64,000 nucleotides of DNA, taken from positions 248,001 to 312,000 of the forward strand of contig NZ_JAJUBB010000003.1 in assembly GCF_028683135.1 (NCBI RefSeq), in the 5' to 3' direction. Below, piece by piece: positions 41,692 through 53,560 of the stretch. The stretch's first letter is position 1, and each line of letters begins with the position of its first letter. The translations under genes and the position numbers were made by a program. The notes beneath the pieces are model-generated. The model saw only the letters and a list, made by a program, of their open reading frames with translations. It ran no database searches and was not told the DNA's origin. The stretch comes from Enterovibrio qingdaonensis (GTDB taxonomy: Bacteria; Pseudomonadota; Gammaproteobacteria; Enterobacterales; Vibrionaceae).

Positions 41692-42674
41692 ACGCGCCTC
41701 ATCAACATCCAAATAAATAATGGTGCACCGATAGTTGTAGTAACCGCACCCACTGGCAATTCTGCTTCCGCGATAGCCATTCGCCCTACAGTATCAGCCA
41801 GTAACATCAATGACGCGCCCGCTAGTGCTGAAAGAGGAAGTAAGAACTTGTTTTCTGTTCCTAACCACAATCGCAAGAAATGCGGAACAACTAACCCCAC
41901 AAATCCAATTACCCCCGCCATCGCGACCGATGCTCCCACGAGAATGCTCACCATCAAAATCAGTTGCCACCGCAGGCTTTGAATATTTAAGCCTAACTGT
42001 CGTGCTTGAGTCTCACCTAGCATCATCAAATCCAGCTTCTTGCCTTGCGTACACAACCAAAGCAGTGCAGGAATGACGACAACAGACAGGGATAACTGAG
42101 TCCAATGAACGCCAGAGAGACTCCCCATCAACCAATACATCAACTGGCGAAGGTTTAAATCAGAGCTGAAATAGAACGCCCATGTCACCACTGCGCCTGA
42201 CAATATGCCCAAGGCGACACCGATAAGTAGTAACCTTGCAGTCGACATGGTGTGTTTTCTTGCAAGCCAAACTAATATCCCAGTAAAGATAAGTGCACCC
42301 GTCATGGCTGCGGCCATCAACCCGTAAGGGCTTGCGAGCGACGGGAAAATAAACATCACAATAACAAGTGCAAGACTAGACCCGCCTGAAATACCTAGGA
42401 CGCCGGGCTCAGCTAAGGGATTGCCTAGAAGCACTTGAAGCACGCCTCCGGACACCGCCAAAGACGCGCCAATTAAAATGGCAGCAATGACACGTGGGAC
42501 ACGCAATTCCATAAGAAGTGTTTGCTCTAATGGCGAAAAAGCCGAAAACGGAGAAATCCAGATTTCTCCTGCAGAAAGTGACAGCATCACACAGGCGATG
42601 AGTAGCCCGATCGCTATGCCTAGAGCAGAGTTCCAACGTCGTGTCCGACGCTGGACAAGTTGAAGTAAATGCAT
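41688..42674 (-). CDS. btuC: Vitamin B12 ABC transporter permease
   Basis: The protein of 328 residues matches the FecCD/BtuC permease family, with about ten membrane helices and the motifs [49 protein letters not shown] and [19 protein letters not shown] at 42674 is chosen because the longer form to 42773 carries a 33-residue extension unlike the family and overlaps the end of astE. No good ribosome site is visible. It is coupled to btuD downstream. Confidence 0.88.
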   Translation of the reverse strand: MHLLQLVQRRTRRWNSALGIAIGLLIACVMLSLSAGEIWISPFSAFSPLEQTLLMELRVPRVIAAILIGASLAVSGGVLQVLLGNPLAEPGVLGISGGSSLALVIVMFIFPSLASPYGLMAAAMTGALIFTGILVWLARKHTMSTARLLLIGVALGILSGAVVTWAFYFSSDLNLRQLMYWLMGSLSGVHWTQLSLSVVVIPALLWLCTQGKKLDLMMLGETQARQLGLNIQSLRWQLILMVSILVGASVAMAGVIGFVGLVVPHFLRLWLGTENKFLLPLSALAGASLMLLADTVGRMAIAEAELPVGAVTTTIGAPLFIWMLMRRV

Positions 42675-42738
42675 GGTTTTATAAGATCTAAACGCAATAG
42701 CCGCCAACCATACAGAGAACGATAAAAAATGAAAAGCA

Positions 42739-43794
42739 CTAACTCGCCGCAACTGACCCCGGTTCGGCGTCAACGTTCACAAAAAGAGGAAGAGACAAAT
42801 CAGGTGTATAAGGTTGCACCAATAAGCACGCTCTTTGACCAATGGCGACATTAGCATTAGGGAACACTACAGCTTCCCCACCCTCAATCGCCCAGTAAGA
42901 AACGTCATTCTCACTCGCTAACTTTTCACCCGATGTGAAGTAGGTGAAATTGGCCGCATCATTACTAAACGTCAGGCTAAAACTAGCGTCCGTTTTGGTG
43001 ATTGTACGGGTAACTTTGTACATTAAGAACGGATGCTTATCGTCACTCTCCGGCAAGGGAGTTCCGGAGAGTAATGCCACAAATGCGGATTTGAGCGCGT
43101 CAAACTCCGTCATGTCATTTTCATACAGCCTCGCCACTTTGCCCATTTCAAAGGTTGCGGCTAACGCACCGAAGTTTTCTGCACTCCACCAACTGAACGT
43201 CGATGACGGAGTTCTGCTTAGCATGACCGCATCCATCTTGGCGGCCTGAATAAAGGACACCAAAGGGCGAATGTCCGTTGCAGGCGTCGAAGCGGGAACA
43301 ACGCCAAACATATAGTGTTTAGAATCGCGAATGGCACTGTGCAGATCAAAATGCCATTTACCGTCCCCTTCTTTTGCTGAACGGAAGAATGCAGATACAT
43401 GTGCCTGAAGACGATTCGCTAAAAGACATTCTTTGTTTCGCTCTGGGTTTTCATTAGCAAACAGACGATTAAGGTTTTCCTCAATAAAGCGCGTATGGGC
43501 ATGGATGGCGTCTGGGTGTCCAATAATAAACAGCACACGCTCTCTGGGTGTCACCCGTTCACTAAGGATCTCGTTAACTAAATCATCAACGAGTTCGATC
43601 GGAGCCGTTTCATCGCCATGAATACCAGAAGAAATCACCACATGGCTATTTGCATTACTGGGTGACACTTCAAGCACACCAATGTCTTTATGATTGACCA
43701 AAATGCCATTTGATAGTGTGATGCTTTGTGGTTTAAAGTTTTTTGGTGGATACAGGGTGTGTTTTAGAAAACTCTCGAAAAGGTGTTTTTGCAC
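42739..43794 (-). CDS. astE: Succinylglutamate desuccinylase
   Basis: This enzyme of about 351 residues cleaves N-succinylglutamate to succinate and glutamate, the last step of the arginine succinyltransferase pathway. The zinc site is visible as [13 protein letters not shown] (HxxE) and the distal His in [18 protein letters not shown]. The rest follows the AstE pattern ([17 protein letters not shown] with a catalytic Glu). GTG at 43794 is preferred over TTG at 43803 because AAAGGA lies nine bases before the GTG. Other ast genes are not adjacent. It ends 64 bases before btuC begins. Confidence 0.9.
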   Translation of the reverse strand: MQKHLFESFLKHTLYPPKNFKPQSITLSNGILVNHKDIGVLEVSPSNANSHVVISSGIHGDETAPIELVDDLVNEILSERVTPRERVLFIIGHPDAIHAHTRFIEENLNRLFANENPERNKECLLANRLQAHVSAFFRSAKEGDGKWHFDLHSAIRDSKHYMFGVVPASTPATDIRPLVSFIQAAKMDAVMLSRTPSSTFSWWSAENFGALAATFEMGKVARLYENDMTEFDALKSAFVALLSGTPLPESDDKHPFLMYKVTRTITKTDASFSLTFSNDAANFTYFTSGEKLASENDVSYWAIEGGEAVVFPNANVAIGQRACLLVQPYTPDLSLPLFVNVDAEPGSVAAS

Positions 43795-43961
43795 TTCTAA
43801 CAATCCTTTGTATTGTAGTGATCGTATTCTTTGTTTTCGTTCTAACTAGATACTACAAAAAGACCAAAGTGCTGAACATTTCCAAACGAGAAAGAGTGAC
43901 TTAACCGACAAGAAGGGACGTTAATTGCTCGGTTTGACAGCTGCCTCTTTAAATATCGGTA

Positions 43962-43990
43962 ATAAAAAACCGCAGCATAGGCCACGGTTC
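43962..43990 (-). terminator. Terminator after ihfA
   Basis: On the minus strand an AACCG/CGGTT stem with partly paired interior is followed by TTTTTTATT, 21 bases after the ihfA stop. Confidence 0.75.
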
Positions 43991-44010
43991 TCTAGTCATT
44001 GCGAACAAAA

Positions 44011-44307
44011 TTATTTGTCGACTTTTGCGTTTTCAACGCGAGCTTTTAGTTTTTGTCCCGGTCGGAACGTAACAACTCTACGAGCAGTGATTGGAATATC
44101 TTCACCGGTTTTTGGGTTACGGCCAGGACGTTCATTTTTCTCACGAAGATCAAAGTTACCGAAACCTGACAATTTAACTTGTTCGCCACTTTCTAGTGCT
44201 TTTCGAACTTCTTCGAAAAACGCTTCGACAGTCTCCTTGGCGTCCCGCTTGCTCATCCCGACGTTTTCAAACAGGTTCTCAGCCAAATCGGCCTTGGTGA
44301 GCGCCAT
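44011..44307 (-). CDS. ihfA: Integration host factor, alpha subunit
   Basis: The 98-residue DNA-bending protein begins [17 protein letters not shown] and contains the beta-arm signature [22 protein letters not shown] with the Pro that intercalates DNA, followed by [16 protein letters not shown]. It is nearly the same length as E. coli IhfA. In E. coli ihfA is the last gene of the pheST operon; here a strong terminator and about 410 bases separate it from pheT, so it likely uses its own promoter. Confidence 0.97.
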   Translation of the reverse strand: MALTKADLAENLFENVGMSKRDAKETVEAFFEEVRKALESGEQVKLSGFGNFDLREKNERPGRNPKTGEDIPITARRVVTFRPGQKLKARVENAKVDK

Positions 44308-44676
44308 AGGTCATTCCCTCAAAGAAATGTTTAACACAAATGTGATACCTCGTATCTACATCACGAATATGCGTTGCATTGGAAATATTCACATGCTCCT
44401 TCGTCGGGCAGCATATTTCCTATCAGCAACTTACGAACAGTGTAAGCCAACTGGCTGATTTGCGCCAACTTTTTTCCTTATCATTATTTGGAACAATGCA
44501 CTGTTTATGAGTTTTTCATGTTTAAGACGTGCATAAAAAATGAGACACGCTCATTACAAAACTATCTTTAAGTGATGTTTTTACTCATTTTTTATGCGAA
44601 CACTAATGAGTTTCTAATGCCCTCTCGATAAAACGTAGGTTTATCAGAGCACTAGGTGTTAGAACTTTTAGACATA
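44308..44676. promoter_or_regulatory. ihfA promoter region
   Basis: This stretch between ihfA and the pheT terminator has no gene. It is AT-rich (several runs like ATTTTTTATG near 44540-44600) and should hold the ihfA promoter. I cannot place the -35 and -10 boxes with confidence. Confidence 0.45.
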
Positions 44677-44704
44677 AAAAAAGCAGCCTTAAGGCTGCTT
44701 TTTT
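44677..44704 (-). terminator. Strong terminator after pheT
   Basis: A stem AAAAAGCAGCC/GGCTGCTTTTT with loop TTAA, A-rich on the left and T-rich on the right, lies 15 bases beyond the pheT stop on the minus strand. Confidence 0.88.
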
Positions 44705-44719
44705 CTTAAAGAATTCTGC

Positions 44720-47110
44720 TTAGTCGCGTAGCGACGCGCCGAATTTCTCACCTAAAAGTGCTACAACTGACGCAACTGCTTCAGAGATATCACTTTCTTC
44801 GAGTGTACGCTCAGTCGACTGAAGGGTCATCGCAATTGCTAAGCTCTTCTTGCCGTCTTCAACACCCTTACCTTTGTAAAGGTCAAACAACTTAGAGCCC
44901 GTGATCAGCGCGTTGTCAGTATCCAGACACGCACGAACCACATCTTCAGAAGCCACGTCATCAGCAACAATCACAGCGATGTCACGACGGTTCGCTGGGA
45001 ACTTAGAAATCACAACGGCTTCTGGAATCACACGCTGGTTGATTGCATCCCACTCGATTTCAAACACGATAGTACGGCCATTTAAGCCAAACTTACGCTC
45101 AAGTTCAGGGTGCACAGTACCAATGTGACCAACTACCTTGCCCTCTACTTCAATCGCAGCAGATTGGCCTGGGTGCAGAGCTGGGTGCTTAGCTGCTGTG
45201 AAGCTGTATGACAGTTCATTCGCAGTCAGTTCCAGGATCGCTTCCAAGTCACCTTTCAGGTCGAAGAAGTCAACCGTGTTGGTTGCAATATCCCAATGCT
45301 CTTCTGAACGAGGACCTGCAATCACACCTGCTAGCATCATTTCCTGACGCATGCCGTTTTCAGCAGTTTGCTCAGGGATGAAACGCAGACCTGCTTCGAA
45401 CAGACGAACGCGTGGCTGTTGACGTTTTTGGTTGTAAGCAACCGTGTTCAGCAGACCCGTCCACAGACTCAGGCGCATTGCCGACATGTCTGCAGAGATT
45501 GGGTTAGGCAGAATCAGTGGCTCTACATCTGGCACAATCAGTTTCTGTTGGTTTGGCTCGACAAAACTGTAGGTGATCGCTTCGTGGTAACCACGGTCAA
45601 CCAGAAGGTCACGAACGCGTTTAAGAGGCAGATTTGCTTCTTTGTACTCGTTCATGGTCAGCGACGCTGCAGGTGCTTGGTTTGGAATGTTGTTGTAACC
45701 GAAAATACGGCCAACTTCTTCAACCAAATCTTCCTCGATAGCCATGTCGAAACGCCATGCTGGTGCTTTCGCTGTCCAGCCTGCATCGTTTGCTTCAACG
45801 TCACAACCCAGACGTGTCAGAATCTCAACAACGTCTGCCTCTGGAATCGCGTGACCCAGCAGTTTGTCCAGCTTGGTGCGACGCAGAGTAATGGTTTTCG
45901 CTTTTGGCAGGTGCTCTTCTGATTCCTGACCAACGATTTCACCCGCCTCACCACCACAGATAGACAGCAGAAGCTCAGTAGCACGTTCCATAGCCTGAGT
46001 TTGCAGAGATGAATCGACACCGCGCTCAAAGCGATGTGAAGAATCAGTGTGCAGACCGTAGCTACGTGCGCGACCGCGGATTGCATCAGGTGCAAAGAAT
46101 GCAGCTTCCAGCAATACGTCAGTAGTGCTTTCAATGCTTACGCCAGAGTCCTGACCACCGAAGATACCTGCGATAGCCAGTGCTTTGTTGTGGTCAGCGA
46201 TAACCAGAGTGTTTTCATTCAGTTCAGCTTCGTTGCCGTCCAGCAGAACAAGTTTTTCGCCTTGTTTCGCCATACGTGCAACGATACCGCCTTCGATCTT
46301 CGCCAGATCAAATGCGTGCATTGGCTGACCTTGCTCCAGCATCACGTAGTTAGTGATGTCTACGATTGGGTCGATAGAACGAATACCGCTGCGACGCAGT
46401 TTTTCTTGCATCCACAGTGGGGTTGCCGCTTTAACGTTAACGTTGCGAACAACACGGCCCAAGTAGCGAGGACATGCTGCTGGTGCTTCGATAGCAACAG
46501 AGATTTTGTCTTCGATTGTTGCAGCTACAGACGTGATGACTGGCTGACAAACTTCAGCACGGTTCAGGACGCCAACTTCACGCGCCAGACCTTTGATGCT
46601 CAGACAGTCTGCACGGTTTGCAGTCAAATCAACATCGATGGTCACGTCGTTCAGTTTCAGGAACTCGCGGAAGTCAGTACCGATCACTGCGTCTTCTGGT
46701 AGTTCCATGATGCCGTTTGATTCAACATCAATACCCAGCTCAGAGAACGAACACAGCATGCCGTGTGAAGGCTGGCCGCGCAGTTTCGCTTTTTTGATTT
46801 TGAAGTCGCCAGGCAGCACTGCGCCAACAGTTGCTACCGCTACTTTCAGGCCCAGACGGCAGTTTGACGCACCACAAACGATGTCCAGCAGCTCTTCGCC
46901 ACCTACGTTTACTTTGGTTACACGCAATTTGTCAGCATCAGGGTGTTGACCACACTCAACCACTTCACCAACAACAACGCCGGTAAACTCACCTGCAACG
47001 GCTTCAACGTCGTCTACTTCCAGACCTGCCATGGTGATTTGGTGTGCCAGTTCTTCGCTGTTTACAGCAGGGTTAACCCACTCGCGAAGCCAGGATTCAC
47101 TGAATTTCAT
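44720..47110 (-). CDS. pheT: Phenylalanine-tRNA ligase beta subunit
   Basis: The 796-residue subunit has the usual layout. An N-terminal tRNA-binding OB domain ([21 protein letters not shown]) is followed by the B3/B4 editing domain ([29 protein letters not shown]), the B5 domain ([17 protein letters not shown]) and a degenerate class II core. The C-terminal ferredoxin-like anticodon-binding domain contains [15 protein letters not shown]. It joins PheS in an alpha2-beta2 complex. The ATG lies 19 bases after the pheS stop, so the two are co-transcribed. Confidence 0.98.
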   Translation of the reverse strand: MKFSESWLREWVNPAVNSEELAHQITMAGLEVDDVEAVAGEFTGVVVGEVVECGQHPDADKLRVTKVNVGGEELLDIVCGASNCRLGLKVAVATVGAVLPGDFKIKKAKLRGQPSHGMLCSFSELGIDVESNGIMELPEDAVIGTDFREFLKLNDVTIDVDLTANRADCLSIKGLAREVGVLNRAEVCQPVITSVAATIEDKISVAIEAPAACPRYLGRVVRNVNVKAATPLWMQEKLRRSGIRSIDPIVDITNYVMLEQGQPMHAFDLAKIEGGIVARMAKQGEKLVLLDGNEAELNENTLVIADHNKALAIAGIFGGQDSGVSIESTTDVLLEAAFFAPDAIRGRARSYGLHTDSSHRFERGVDSSLQTQAMERATELLLSICGGEAGEIVGQESEEHLPKAKTITLRRTKLDKLLGHAIPEADVVEILTRLGCDVEANDAGWTAKAPAWRFDMAIEEDLVEEVGRIFGYNNIPNQAPAASLTMNEYKEANLPLKRVRDLLVDRGYHEAITYSFVEPNQQKLIVPDVEPLILPNPISADMSAMRLSLWTGLLNTVAYNQKRQQPRVRLFEAGLRFIPEQTAENGMRQEMMLAGVIAGPRSEEHWDIATNTVDFFDLKGDLEAILELTANELSYSFTAAKHPALHPGQSAAIEVEGKVVGHIGTVHPELERKFGLNGRTIVFEIEWDAINQRVIPEAVVISKFPANRRDIAVIVADDVASEDVVRACLDTDNALITGSKLFDLYKGKGVEDGKKSLAIAMTLQSTERTLEESDISEAVASVVALLGEKFGASLRD

Positions 47111-47129
47111 TTATCAATTACCCCAATGC

Positions 47130-48224
<1,095 letters not shown>

Positions 48225-48577
48225 CTATCCTTTCTCGTCACACATTCTATTCACTTTGCTACGAGGTAGCCTGAACAAAACACATCACAAAAATTGGCAT
48301 AAAGACGTAACGGTACATAGTAAATAAAGCGAGGCGTAAAGCCAAACTGAAAAATCACCTAAGTGCCCGTCATGCCTAATTCCTCACCATTTTTTATGCA
48401 CATATTTGTCGATGTCGAAGTTTTGGATGATTCAAAGCCTTCCGAACCATTTTTTCTTCAAACCAATCCCTTTCTTTCCAGCATGATCATCCTGAGAAAT
48501 GAGAGGATTAGCCAATAGCTGAAGTCAGAACACTGAAATTTTCATCGCACGATTTGCAGCCGATCTAATTTCAAAAA
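48225..48577. other. Gene-free stretch between pheS and the deacetylase gene
   Basis: No supported gene. It is AT-rich with scattered T runs and must hold the pheST promoter. No Phe-rich leader peptide was seen on the minus strand. Confidence 0.45.
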
Positions 48578-48593
48578 ATGCACAAATGTGCAT
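48578..48593. promoter_or_regulatory. Palindrome upstream of the deacetylase gene
   Basis: ATGCACAAATGTGCAT has perfect 7-base arms around AA. It could be an operator; no protein can be assigned. Confidence 0.4.
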
Positions 48594-48621
48594 GCATGGT
48601 TTACTAGTCACGCGTGTCTAC

Positions 48622-48657
48622 TGTGATAAAGGCGTGCCAGTGCACGCATTTATCACA
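48622..48657 (+). promoter_or_regulatory. Stable hairpin in the 5' leader of the deacetylase gene
   Basis: A 16-bp stem (TGTGATAAAGGCGTGC against GCACGCATTTATCACA, one mismatch) closes a CAGT loop, ending about 25 bases before the start codon and near the ribosome site. TGTGA/TCACA ends look like a CRP box, but the spacing is far too long for CRP. Confidence 0.55.
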
Positions 48658-48681
48658 AACAACATAACTCAGGGTATAAAA

Positions 48682-50043
48682 ATGAGAATATTTGATTGGC
48701 AATTCGGATGCCTAACGAACAGAGAACTTAGAAAAACCATGAGCATAATTCCGCTACTCCTCTCTTCCCCTGCTCTCGCTGACAACATGTCTCGCCCCCC
48801 ACTCCAAACGTCCCCCTTGGATACGATTGAAACACCCATGTTTGTCAGCCTTGGCTTTGACGATAATAACGACGCAGATGGCATGCGCTGGGTATTGGAG
48901 ACGCTTGCGCAGTATCAAAACCCAAAAGGTAACGACAAATTTGCCAATGAAGCACTTTCGGCGTCTTTTTTCATGCTCTGCGGTTTATCGAGAGAGAATC
49001 CCGAAATACTGACACTATGGCGACAAGCCGCCGTAAATGGCCATGACATAAGCAACCACACCGAAACGCACCCTGATGACAAGGTAAACTGGAACCCCTT
49101 AGAAAGCTGGATGACGGCCGAACAATGGGAAGAGGAAGTCACGAAATGTAATGCATTACTCAGTGCATCCGAGGATGACGGAGGTATTGGTATCAGTAAT
49201 ATCAGTGGCTTTCGTGCGCCGTTTTTAACGTATGACGATGACACGTTGCAAGCACTGGTGAAAAGCGGAATACGTTATGACGCGAGTTTTCCTGCCGGGA
49301 CAACCCCTTCTCATGACGGAACAAACAACTTCTGGCCTTACACGCTAGACCATGGCAGTCCAGAACACGATATTGCCGCCAATGAGGGATGGAAACCTGC
49401 AATTTCCGCTTATCCTGGACTTTGGGAAATCCCGGTTCACACACTTATCGTGCCGCCTGATGAAGAGATGGCCAATTATGGCATTGCGTATTCACTGCGC
49501 GACAAGATTGCTCAGAATGTCCCTTGGTTCGATCATGCATCAGGTAAAGGCGATAACTTCGATTGGAACCTCTACGCAGAGCCCGCTTGGGGAGCAGCAG
49601 GCTTAAGTGGTGATGATGTATTTGCTATCTATGCATACAACCTGGATTTACGTAGGAAAGGCAACAAAGCCCCATTGGCATTGGGTTTACATTCGGCGTT
49701 TTATGGTTACGTAAATGGACAAGAGCATTTTGGTATGCCCGGCTCCACGGTAGAAACACGCCGACGTGCGCTAAAACGCTTTATTGAATACGCGTTGTCT
49801 AAGCCAGACGTCAGGTTTGTAAGCCATCTCGAATTGATTGACTGGATGATATCTCCAGAGCCGTTGACGTTATGCCCTATTGAAGAATGGAACGTATATA
49901 AAACCTATACAAAAGGGGATACGGTCATTCATCAGGGTAAAAACTACATAGCTAAGTGGTGGACGACCCAGCAAATTCCGGCACTGTATGAAAACTCGCC
50001 GTGGGAAGAAGTGTCAGTTTGCACTGATACCCCTGAAAATTAG
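48682..50043 (+). CDS. Secreted chitin-oligosaccharide deacetylase with chitin-binding module
   Basis: The protein of about 453 residues removes acetyl groups from chitin oligosaccharides. A signal region ends SSPALA. The NodB-type catalytic domain has the metal and base motifs SLGFDDNNDADGM, HDISNHTETHPDD and ISGFRAPFLTYDD, and a late LHSAFYGY. The C-terminal 45 residues form a CBM5/12 chitin-binding module (YTKGDTVIHQGKNYIAKWWT). This layout matches Vibrio chitin-oligosaccharide deacetylases. ATG at 48682 is supported by CAGGG eight bases upstream; an open frame runs back to 48586. It is inverted relative to, and sits between, rplT and pheST. Confidence 0.88.
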   Translation: MRIFDWQFGCLTNRELRKTMSIIPLLLSSPALADNMSRPPLQTSPLDTIETPMFVSLGFDDNNDADGMRWVLETLAQYQNPKGNDKFANEALSASFFMLCGLSRENPEILTLWRQAAVNGHDISNHTETHPDDKVNWNPLESWMTAEQWEEEVTKCNALLSASEDDGGIGISNISGFRAPFLTYDDDTLQALVKSGIRYDASFPAGTTPSHDGTNNFWPYTLDHGSPEHDIAANEGWKPAISAYPGLWEIPVHTLIVPPDEEMANYGIAYSLRDKIAQNVPWFDHASGKGDNFDWNLYAEPAWGAAGLSGDDVFAIYAYNLDLRRKGNKAPLALGLHSAFYGYVNGQEHFGMPGSTVETRRRALKRFIEYALSKPDVRFVSHLELIDWMISPEPLTLCPIEEWNVYKTYTKGDTVIHQGKNYIAKWWTTQQIPALYENSPWEEVSVCTDTPEN

Positions 50044-50046
50044 TAT

Positions 50047-50076
50047 AAAAAAAGGGGAGCCGAAGCTCCCCTTTCC
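50047..50076. terminator. Bidirectional terminator between the deacetylase and rplT
   Basis: A perfect 10-bp stem AAAGGGGAGC/GCTCCCCTTT with loop CGAA. A-runs on the left give a T tract on the minus strand, so it can end both transcripts. Confidence 0.85.
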
Positions 50077-50100
50077 TTGCAAATTCTAATCTGTAATTAA

Positions 50101-50454
50101 TTACAGAGCAGCTTTCGCTTTCTCAACAAGTACAGCAAATGTTGCTTTGTCGAATACTGCGATATCAGCCAGGATCTTACGATCGATTTCGATAGACGCT
50201 TTTTTCAGACCGTTGATGAAACGGCTGTAAGACATACCATTTTGACGAGCCGCAGCATTGATACGTGCAATCCACAGTTGACGGAATTGACGTTTTTTCT
50301 GACGACGGTCACGGTAAGCGTATTGACCAGCTTTAGTAACTGCTTGGAAAGCTACGCGGTAAACACGTGAACGTGCACCGTAGTAACCTTTAGCTTGTTT
50401 TAGAACTTTCTTATGACGTGCACGAGCTTGTACACCACGTTTTACGCGAGGCAT
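50101..50454 (-). CDS. rplT: 50S ribosomal protein L20
   Basis: The 117-residue protein is full length for bacterial L20: [39 protein letters not shown] and [20 protein letters not shown] are family-defining. L20 is an early-assembly 23S rRNA binder and in E. coli represses rpmI-rplT translation. The gene follows rpmI by 42 bases. A terminator beyond it ends the infC-rpmI-rplT transcript, cutting off pheST. Confidence 0.98.
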   Translation of the reverse strand: MPRVKRGVQARARHKKVLKQAKGYYGARSRVYRVAFQAVTKAGQYAYRDRRQKKRQFRQLWIARINAAARQNGMSYSRFINGLKKASIEIDRKILADIAVFDKATFAVLVEKAKAAL

Positions 50455-50496
50455 TATGTCTCTCCTAAACTAATTTGTTAAAAATACTAAGAATAA

Positions 50497-50691
50497 TTAT
50501 GCGTATGGAAGCATACGAGCAACTGCAGCCACTTCGCACTTAGGCAGAAGTGAGTTTGGACGCAGTTGACGTTTGTTCTTAGTAGAACGCTTAGTCAGGA
50601 TGTGACGCTTAGTAGCACGCTTAAACTTGAAACCACCAGCAGTTTTCTTGAAACGCTTAGCAGCACCTTTGTTTGCTTTCATCTTAGGCAT
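50497..50691 (-). CDS. rpmI: 50S ribosomal protein L35
   Basis: This basic 64-residue protein starts [20 protein letters not shown] and ends LPYA, matching L35 throughout. It lies between infC and rplT as in most gammaproteobacteria. About 110 bases separate it from infC, which in E. coli carries the L20 control site; here CCTAG/CTAGG paired segments exist in this gap, but I cannot prove a pseudoknot. Confidence 0.98.
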   Translation of the reverse strand: MPKMKANKGAAKRFKKTAGGFKFKRATKRHILTKRSTKNKRQLRPNSLLPKCEVAAVARMLPYA

Positions 50692-50804
50692 GATGAATAA
50701 CTCCGCATTGTATGCATTAATAACAGTGTAATTTGGCGAACAAAGAGACCTAGCCCTGCCCCAATGAGACAGTGCTAAGCCTCTAGGTTACTTGTATGCC
50801 GAAA

Positions 50805-51350
50805 TTACTTCTTTTTAGGGGCAAGAACCATGATCATTTGACGACCTTCGATTCGAGTCGGGAAGCTTTCTACCAAACAAAGTTCAGCAGTGTCTTCCTT
50901 CAAACGATTCAAAACGTCAACACCGATATCCTGGTGCGCCATTTCGCGCCCGCGGAAACGGATAGTGACCTTGACCTTGTTACCCTCTTCAATAAAGCGA
51001 ATCAGGTTGCGTAGTTTTACCTGATAGTCGCCAATATCGGTACCAGGACGGAATTTGATTTCCTTAACCTGAATAACCTTTTGTTTTTTCTTCTGCTCTT
51101 TCGTAGCCTTGCTCTTTTCATAGAGGAATTTGCCGTAGTCCATAACTCGACAAACTGGCGGCTCGGCATTAGGGCTGATTTCGACCAAATCTACTCCCGC
51201 ATCTTCAGCGGTTTTTAGAGCTTCTTGGATTGAAACAATGCCAATAGCCTCACCGTCAAGACCAGTCAAACGAACTTCACTGATACCGCGAATTTCGTCG
51301 TTCAAACGATGAGCATTTTGTTTAACCGGGGCTTTTCTTGCGCCTTTAAT
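50805..51350 (-). CDS. infC: Translation initiation factor IF-3 with AUU start codon
   Basis: The protein of 181 residues starts at an ATT codon (51350-51348), giving the N-terminus [20 protein letters not shown], which matches IF-3. The TTG at 51305 would remove 15 residues of that conserved start. GGAGG lies eight bases before the ATT. IF-3 blocks subunit joining and rejects non-standard start codons, so an AUU start lets it limit its own synthesis; this is established for E. coli. Key stretches are [32 protein letters not shown] and [12 protein letters not shown]. It begins three bases after the thrS stop. Confidence 0.97.
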   Translation of the reverse strand: MKGARKAPVKQNAHRLNDEIRGISEVRLTGLDGEAIGIVSIQEALKTAEDAGVDLVEISPNAEPPVCRVMDYGKFLYEKSKATKEQKKKQKVIQVKEIKFRPGTDIGDYQVKLRNLIRFIEEGNKVKVTIRFRGREMAHQDIGVDVLNRLKEDTAELCLVESFPTRIEGRQMIMVLAPKKK

Positions 51351-51353
51351 ACC

Positions 51354-53282
51354 TTATTCCTCCAAAATATTGAGCGTTCGGGTACGAACTTCTTTCTCGA
51401 GCAGAGAAACGAAATCTTCAATCTTGAATTTACCCAAATCTTTACCTTTGCGAGTACGTACTGCAATTTCACCAGCTTCCATTTCTTGGTCGCCACAAAC
51501 AAGCATATACGGTACGCGCTTCAAAGTATGTTCGCGGATTTTAAAGCCAATCTTCTCGTTTCTCAAGTCCGCTGACGCTCTAAATCCTGCTTTTTGCAGT
51601 TTTTTCGCTACTTCCTGAACATATTCCGCCTGATTGTCGGTGATATTCATCACAACCGCTTGTTGCGGAGCCAACCAGGTTGGGAAATGACCAGCATATT
51701 CTTCAATCAAAATACCGATGAAGCGTTCTAGTGAACCTAGAATTGCACGGTGAATCATTACTGGTGTATGACGCTCGTTGTCTTCGCCAACATAAGTTGC
51801 GCCAAGACGTTCAGGTAGAGCGAAATCGAGCTGAACAGTACCACACTGCCACGCACGATCCAAACAATCATGTAATGTAAATTCAATCTTAGGACCGTAG
51901 AATGCACCCTCGCCTTCCAGAATCTCGAACTTGATGTTCATTGAATCCAGAGCTTCGGCCAGTGCTTTCTCTGCGCGATCCCACATTTCATCAGAACCTA
52001 CACGCATTTCTGGGCGTGTAGACAGTTTTACAACAATCTCATCAAAACCAAAGGTTTTGTATGTGTCGTAAACCATCTCAATACATGATGTTACTTCTTT
52101 CTGAACCTGTTCTGGGGTACAGAAGATGTGTGCATCATCCTGAGTAAAGCCACGAACACGCATCAGACCGTGCAATGCACCTGATGGCTCGTTACGGTGA
52201 CAGCTACCAAACTCTGCCATACGCAATGGCAGGTCGCGGTATGACTTCAGGCCTTGGTTAAAGATCTGAACGTGACCAGGACAGTTCATCGGCTTCAGTG
52301 CATATTCACGGCTCTCTGATTGGGTCGTGAACATGTAATCTGCGTATTTTTCCCAGTGACCAGAGCGTTCCCACAGTACGCGGTCCATAATCAACGGACC
52401 TTTTACTTCTTGGTAGTCATATTCGTTCAGCTTAGAACGGATAAACACTTCTAGTTCACGGAACACAGTCCAGCCGTTGTGGTGCCAGAACACCATACCC
52501 GGTGCTTCTTGCTGCATGTGGTACAGATCAAGTTGCTTACCCAGTTTACGGTGGTCACGCTTCGCAGCTTCTTCTAAACGAACAAGGTGAGCTTTCAGCT
52601 CTTTCTTGTCGTAGAACGCTGTGCCGTAGATGCGTTGCAGCATCTTGTTATCGCTGTTACCACGCCAGTATGCACCTGCTACGTTCAGAATTTTAAAATT
52701 CTGACAGAAGCTCATGTTTGGTACGTGAGGACCACGACACATGTCGATGTATTCTTCGTGATGGTACAAACCTGGACGATCATCGCGAGATACGTTCTCA
52801 TCCAAGATTTCAATCTTGTAAGTTTCACCACGTGACTCAAATGTGTCACGCGCTTCTTGCCAGCTTACGTTCTTCTTAATGACCTGGTATTTGGTCTTAG
52901 CAAGGTCTTTCATGCGCTTTTCAATCGCATCCAGATCTTCTTGCGTAATAGAACGGTCTAAATCAACGTCGTAGTAGAAACCACTATCGATGGTTGGACC
53001 GATCGCCATTTTCACGTCAGGGAACAGTTGCTTGATCGCATGACCTAGCAGGTGAGCACATGAGTGGCGAATGATTTCAAGACCGTCTTCGTCTTTCGCT
53101 GTGATGATTTCCAAGTTCGCATCTTGTTCGATCAGATCGCACGCATCAACGCGTTTACCGTCAACACGACCAGCGATACATGCTTTCGCAAGACCAGGGC
53201 CGATATCTAGGGCTACATCAAGAGTTGAAACTGGGTTGTCAAAAGAACGTTGACTACCGTCAGGAAGGGTAATTACAGGCAT
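51354..53282 (-). CDS. thrS: Threonine-tRNA ligase
   Basis: The 642-residue enzyme has an N-terminal TGS domain ([19 protein letters not shown]), the editing domain with [18 protein letters not shown] and [11 protein letters not shown], the class II core ([53 protein letters not shown]) and the anticodon-binding C-terminus. Length equals E. coli ThrS. It is the first gene of the thrS-infC-rpmI-rplT run. Confidence 0.98.
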   Translation of the reverse strand: MPVITLPDGSQRSFDNPVSTLDVALDIGPGLAKACIAGRVDGKRVDACDLIEQDANLEIITAKDEDGLEIIRHSCAHLLGHAIKQLFPDVKMAIGPTIDSGFYYDVDLDRSITQEDLDAIEKRMKDLAKTKYQVIKKNVSWQEARDTFESRGETYKIEILDENVSRDDRPGLYHHEEYIDMCRGPHVPNMSFCQNFKILNVAGAYWRGNSDNKMLQRIYGTAFYDKKELKAHLVRLEEAAKRDHRKLGKQLDLYHMQQEAPGMVFWHHNGWTVFRELEVFIRSKLNEYDYQEVKGPLIMDRVLWERSGHWEKYADYMFTTQSESREYALKPMNCPGHVQIFNQGLKSYRDLPLRMAEFGSCHRNEPSGALHGLMRVRGFTQDDAHIFCTPEQVQKEVTSCIEMVYDTYKTFGFDEIVVKLSTRPEMRVGSDEMWDRAEKALAEALDSMNIKFEILEGEGAFYGPKIEFTLHDCLDRAWQCGTVQLDFALPERLGATYVGEDNERHTPVMIHRAILGSLERFIGILIEEYAGHFPTWLAPQQAVVMNITDNQAEYVQEVAKKLQKAGFRASADLRNEKIGFKIREHTLKRVPYMLVCGDQEMEAGEIAVRTRKGKDLGKFKIEDFVSLLEKEVRTRTLNILEE

Positions 53283-53560
53283 TATTTCGTCCTACTTTAC
53301 AGTGGTGTTACACACGCAGTAACACTTGTCAAAATTTCACTAAGATAACAATTGGTTATCTAAGTTCGAGAGTATTCATCGATTCAAAAGGCGCATGCTT
53401 TTGGTACAAATCAAAATGCATGCAGCCGAATCGGGCCATTGATTGTAGCGAGATAAGAGAATAACGCAACCAAATAAAGGTGCGCAGCATGCGCTGTTTC
53501 TCGCATGTGGTGCGCTTATTATTGAACACTTTACGTTTGCTACAGCGGTAGCTGTCACCT
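53283..53560. promoter_or_regulatory. Upstream region of thrS
   Basis: This gene-free stretch should include the thrS promoter and its leader; in E. coli ThrRS represses its own mRNA by binding tRNA-like hairpins there. I could not identify such hairpins. The short reading frames here start at TTG without good ribosome sites and are not convincing. Confidence 0.4.

Noticed and set aside
40936-43920. Cobalamin riboswitch for btuCD
   Set aside because: No B12-box-like sequence or space for the structure was seen; btuC follows astE with only 64 bases between.
45368-46702. Long plus-strand frames opposite pheT
   Set aside because: They are antisense shadows of a complete pheT gene, with unnatural Cys, Gln and Trp content.
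48622-48657. CRP site because of TGTGA and TCACA ends
   Set aside because: CRP needs a 6-base spacer; here 26 bases lie between them, so it is a hairpin rather than a CRP box.
48586-48681. Longer start for the deacetylase (ATG at 48586)
   Set aside because: The extra 32 residues come from the hairpin-bearing leader, lack a signal-peptide pattern, and the ATG at 48682 has a good ribosome site.
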